Assembly (NCBI GenBank): GCA_020200235.1
Contig: JAIVJC010000004.1
Location: 1-33,863 of the forward strand
Origin: Acidobacteriota bacterium
GTDB taxonomy: Bacteria; Acidobacteriota; Blastocatellia; Pyrinomonadales; Pyrinomonadaceae
Length of the DNA stretch: 33,863 bases
Direction: 5' to 3'
A model generated the notes under the pieces. That model saw nothing but the letters and a program-made list of their open reading frames with translations. It was not told the origin of the DNA and ran no database searches. Shown here in pieces: positions 33,691-33,863 of this stretch (position 1 is the first letter of the stretch; the number at the start of each line of letters is the position of its first letter). The translations under genes and the position numbers were made by a program.

Positions 33691-33863
33691 ATGACTTTGC
33701 CTCTCATCATCGTCAACCCCGCCTCGGCGGGCGGCGCGACGGGCGCTGGGTGGGCGCGCGCGGCGGCTGATCTGCGCGAGCACTTCGGCGCGTTCAACTG
33801 CGCGTTCACGAAGGGCGCGGGCGACGCGCGCGAGATCGCGGCGCGCGAGGCGCGGGCGGGCCG
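33691..33863 (+). CDS. Diacylglycerol/lipid kinase-like protein, 3' end outside window
   Basis: The first 57 residues are visible. They start MTLPLIIVNPASAGG, the N-terminal strand and Gly-rich loop (IVNPxSGxG) of the diacylglycerol kinase catalytic domain, including YegS/DgkB-type lipid kinases. These phosphorylate diacylglycerol or sphingoid lipids. Its place after an acylglycerophosphate acyltransferase fits phospholipid metabolism. The ATG comes 3 nt after hairpin locus 7, with no SD. The specificity cannot be judged from the visible part. Confidence 0.7.
   Translation, partial: MTLPLIIVNPASAGGATGAGWARAAADLREHFGAFNCAFTKGAGDAREIAAREARAG

Overview
The window is a GC-rich bacterial chromosome segment. 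An Acidobacteriota genome, most likely of the class Blastocatellia, is my best guess. The grounds are an acidobacterial-style Ser/Thr kinase with its typical N-terminal extension, a pilMNOPQ operon, a zinc-ribbon/TonB-like envelope protein, and intergenic heptanucleotide-repeat hairpins. This placement is inference and no marker gene here fixes it.

Layout. (1) 1-3420 looks rearranged. It holds a gene cut by the window edge, a kinase gene whose 3' end is replaced by the antisense of a truncated PD40-type gene, and the last ~65 codons of an integron-integrase-like tyrosine recombinase. (2) 3435-5809 is housekeeping: tRNA-His, tRNA-Arg and tRNA-Pro on the minus strand, a NUDIX hydrolase, a small putative ribbon-helix-helix protein with palindromes upstream, and an HU-type protein. 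(3) 5864-9446 holds rdgB, an unrecognised helical protein, and a frameshifted membrane-anchored protein. (4) 9674-16095 is a type IV pilus operon, pilM-N-O-P-Q plus a Roadblock/LC7 (MglB-like) gene. A sigma70-like promoter and a GEMM-I-type cyclic-dinucleotide riboswitch precede it. (5) 16205-24432, all on the minus strand, holds mtgA, a histone-deacetylase-like hydrolase, an ABC-2 exporter pair, two Dpp/Opp-type permeases, ubiE/menG and an M16-like protein without its zinc motif. (6) 24836-28783 holds the TonB-like gene, a class I aminotransferase, coaD and a small secreted protein. (7) 28789-33863 holds a structured RNA candidate with its own promoter and terminator, metH, a PlsC-type acyltransferase and the start of a diacylglycerol-kinase-like gene.

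The most unusual feature is a family of seven intergenic hairpins (16100-33687). Their arms are built from 7-nt repeat units. The unit differs between most loci, arm lengths differ by multiples of seven where they can be counted, and variant units are mirrored in both arms. At five loci the element fills almost the whole gap between the stop codon of one gene and the start codon of the next. The second notable feature is the GEMM-type riboswitch, which suggests that pilus biogenesis is switched by c-di-GMP or cGAMP. Several genes carry lesions that could be real or could be assembly errors: the kinase/PD40 junction, an in-frame gap in pilM, and the frameshift near 8680.
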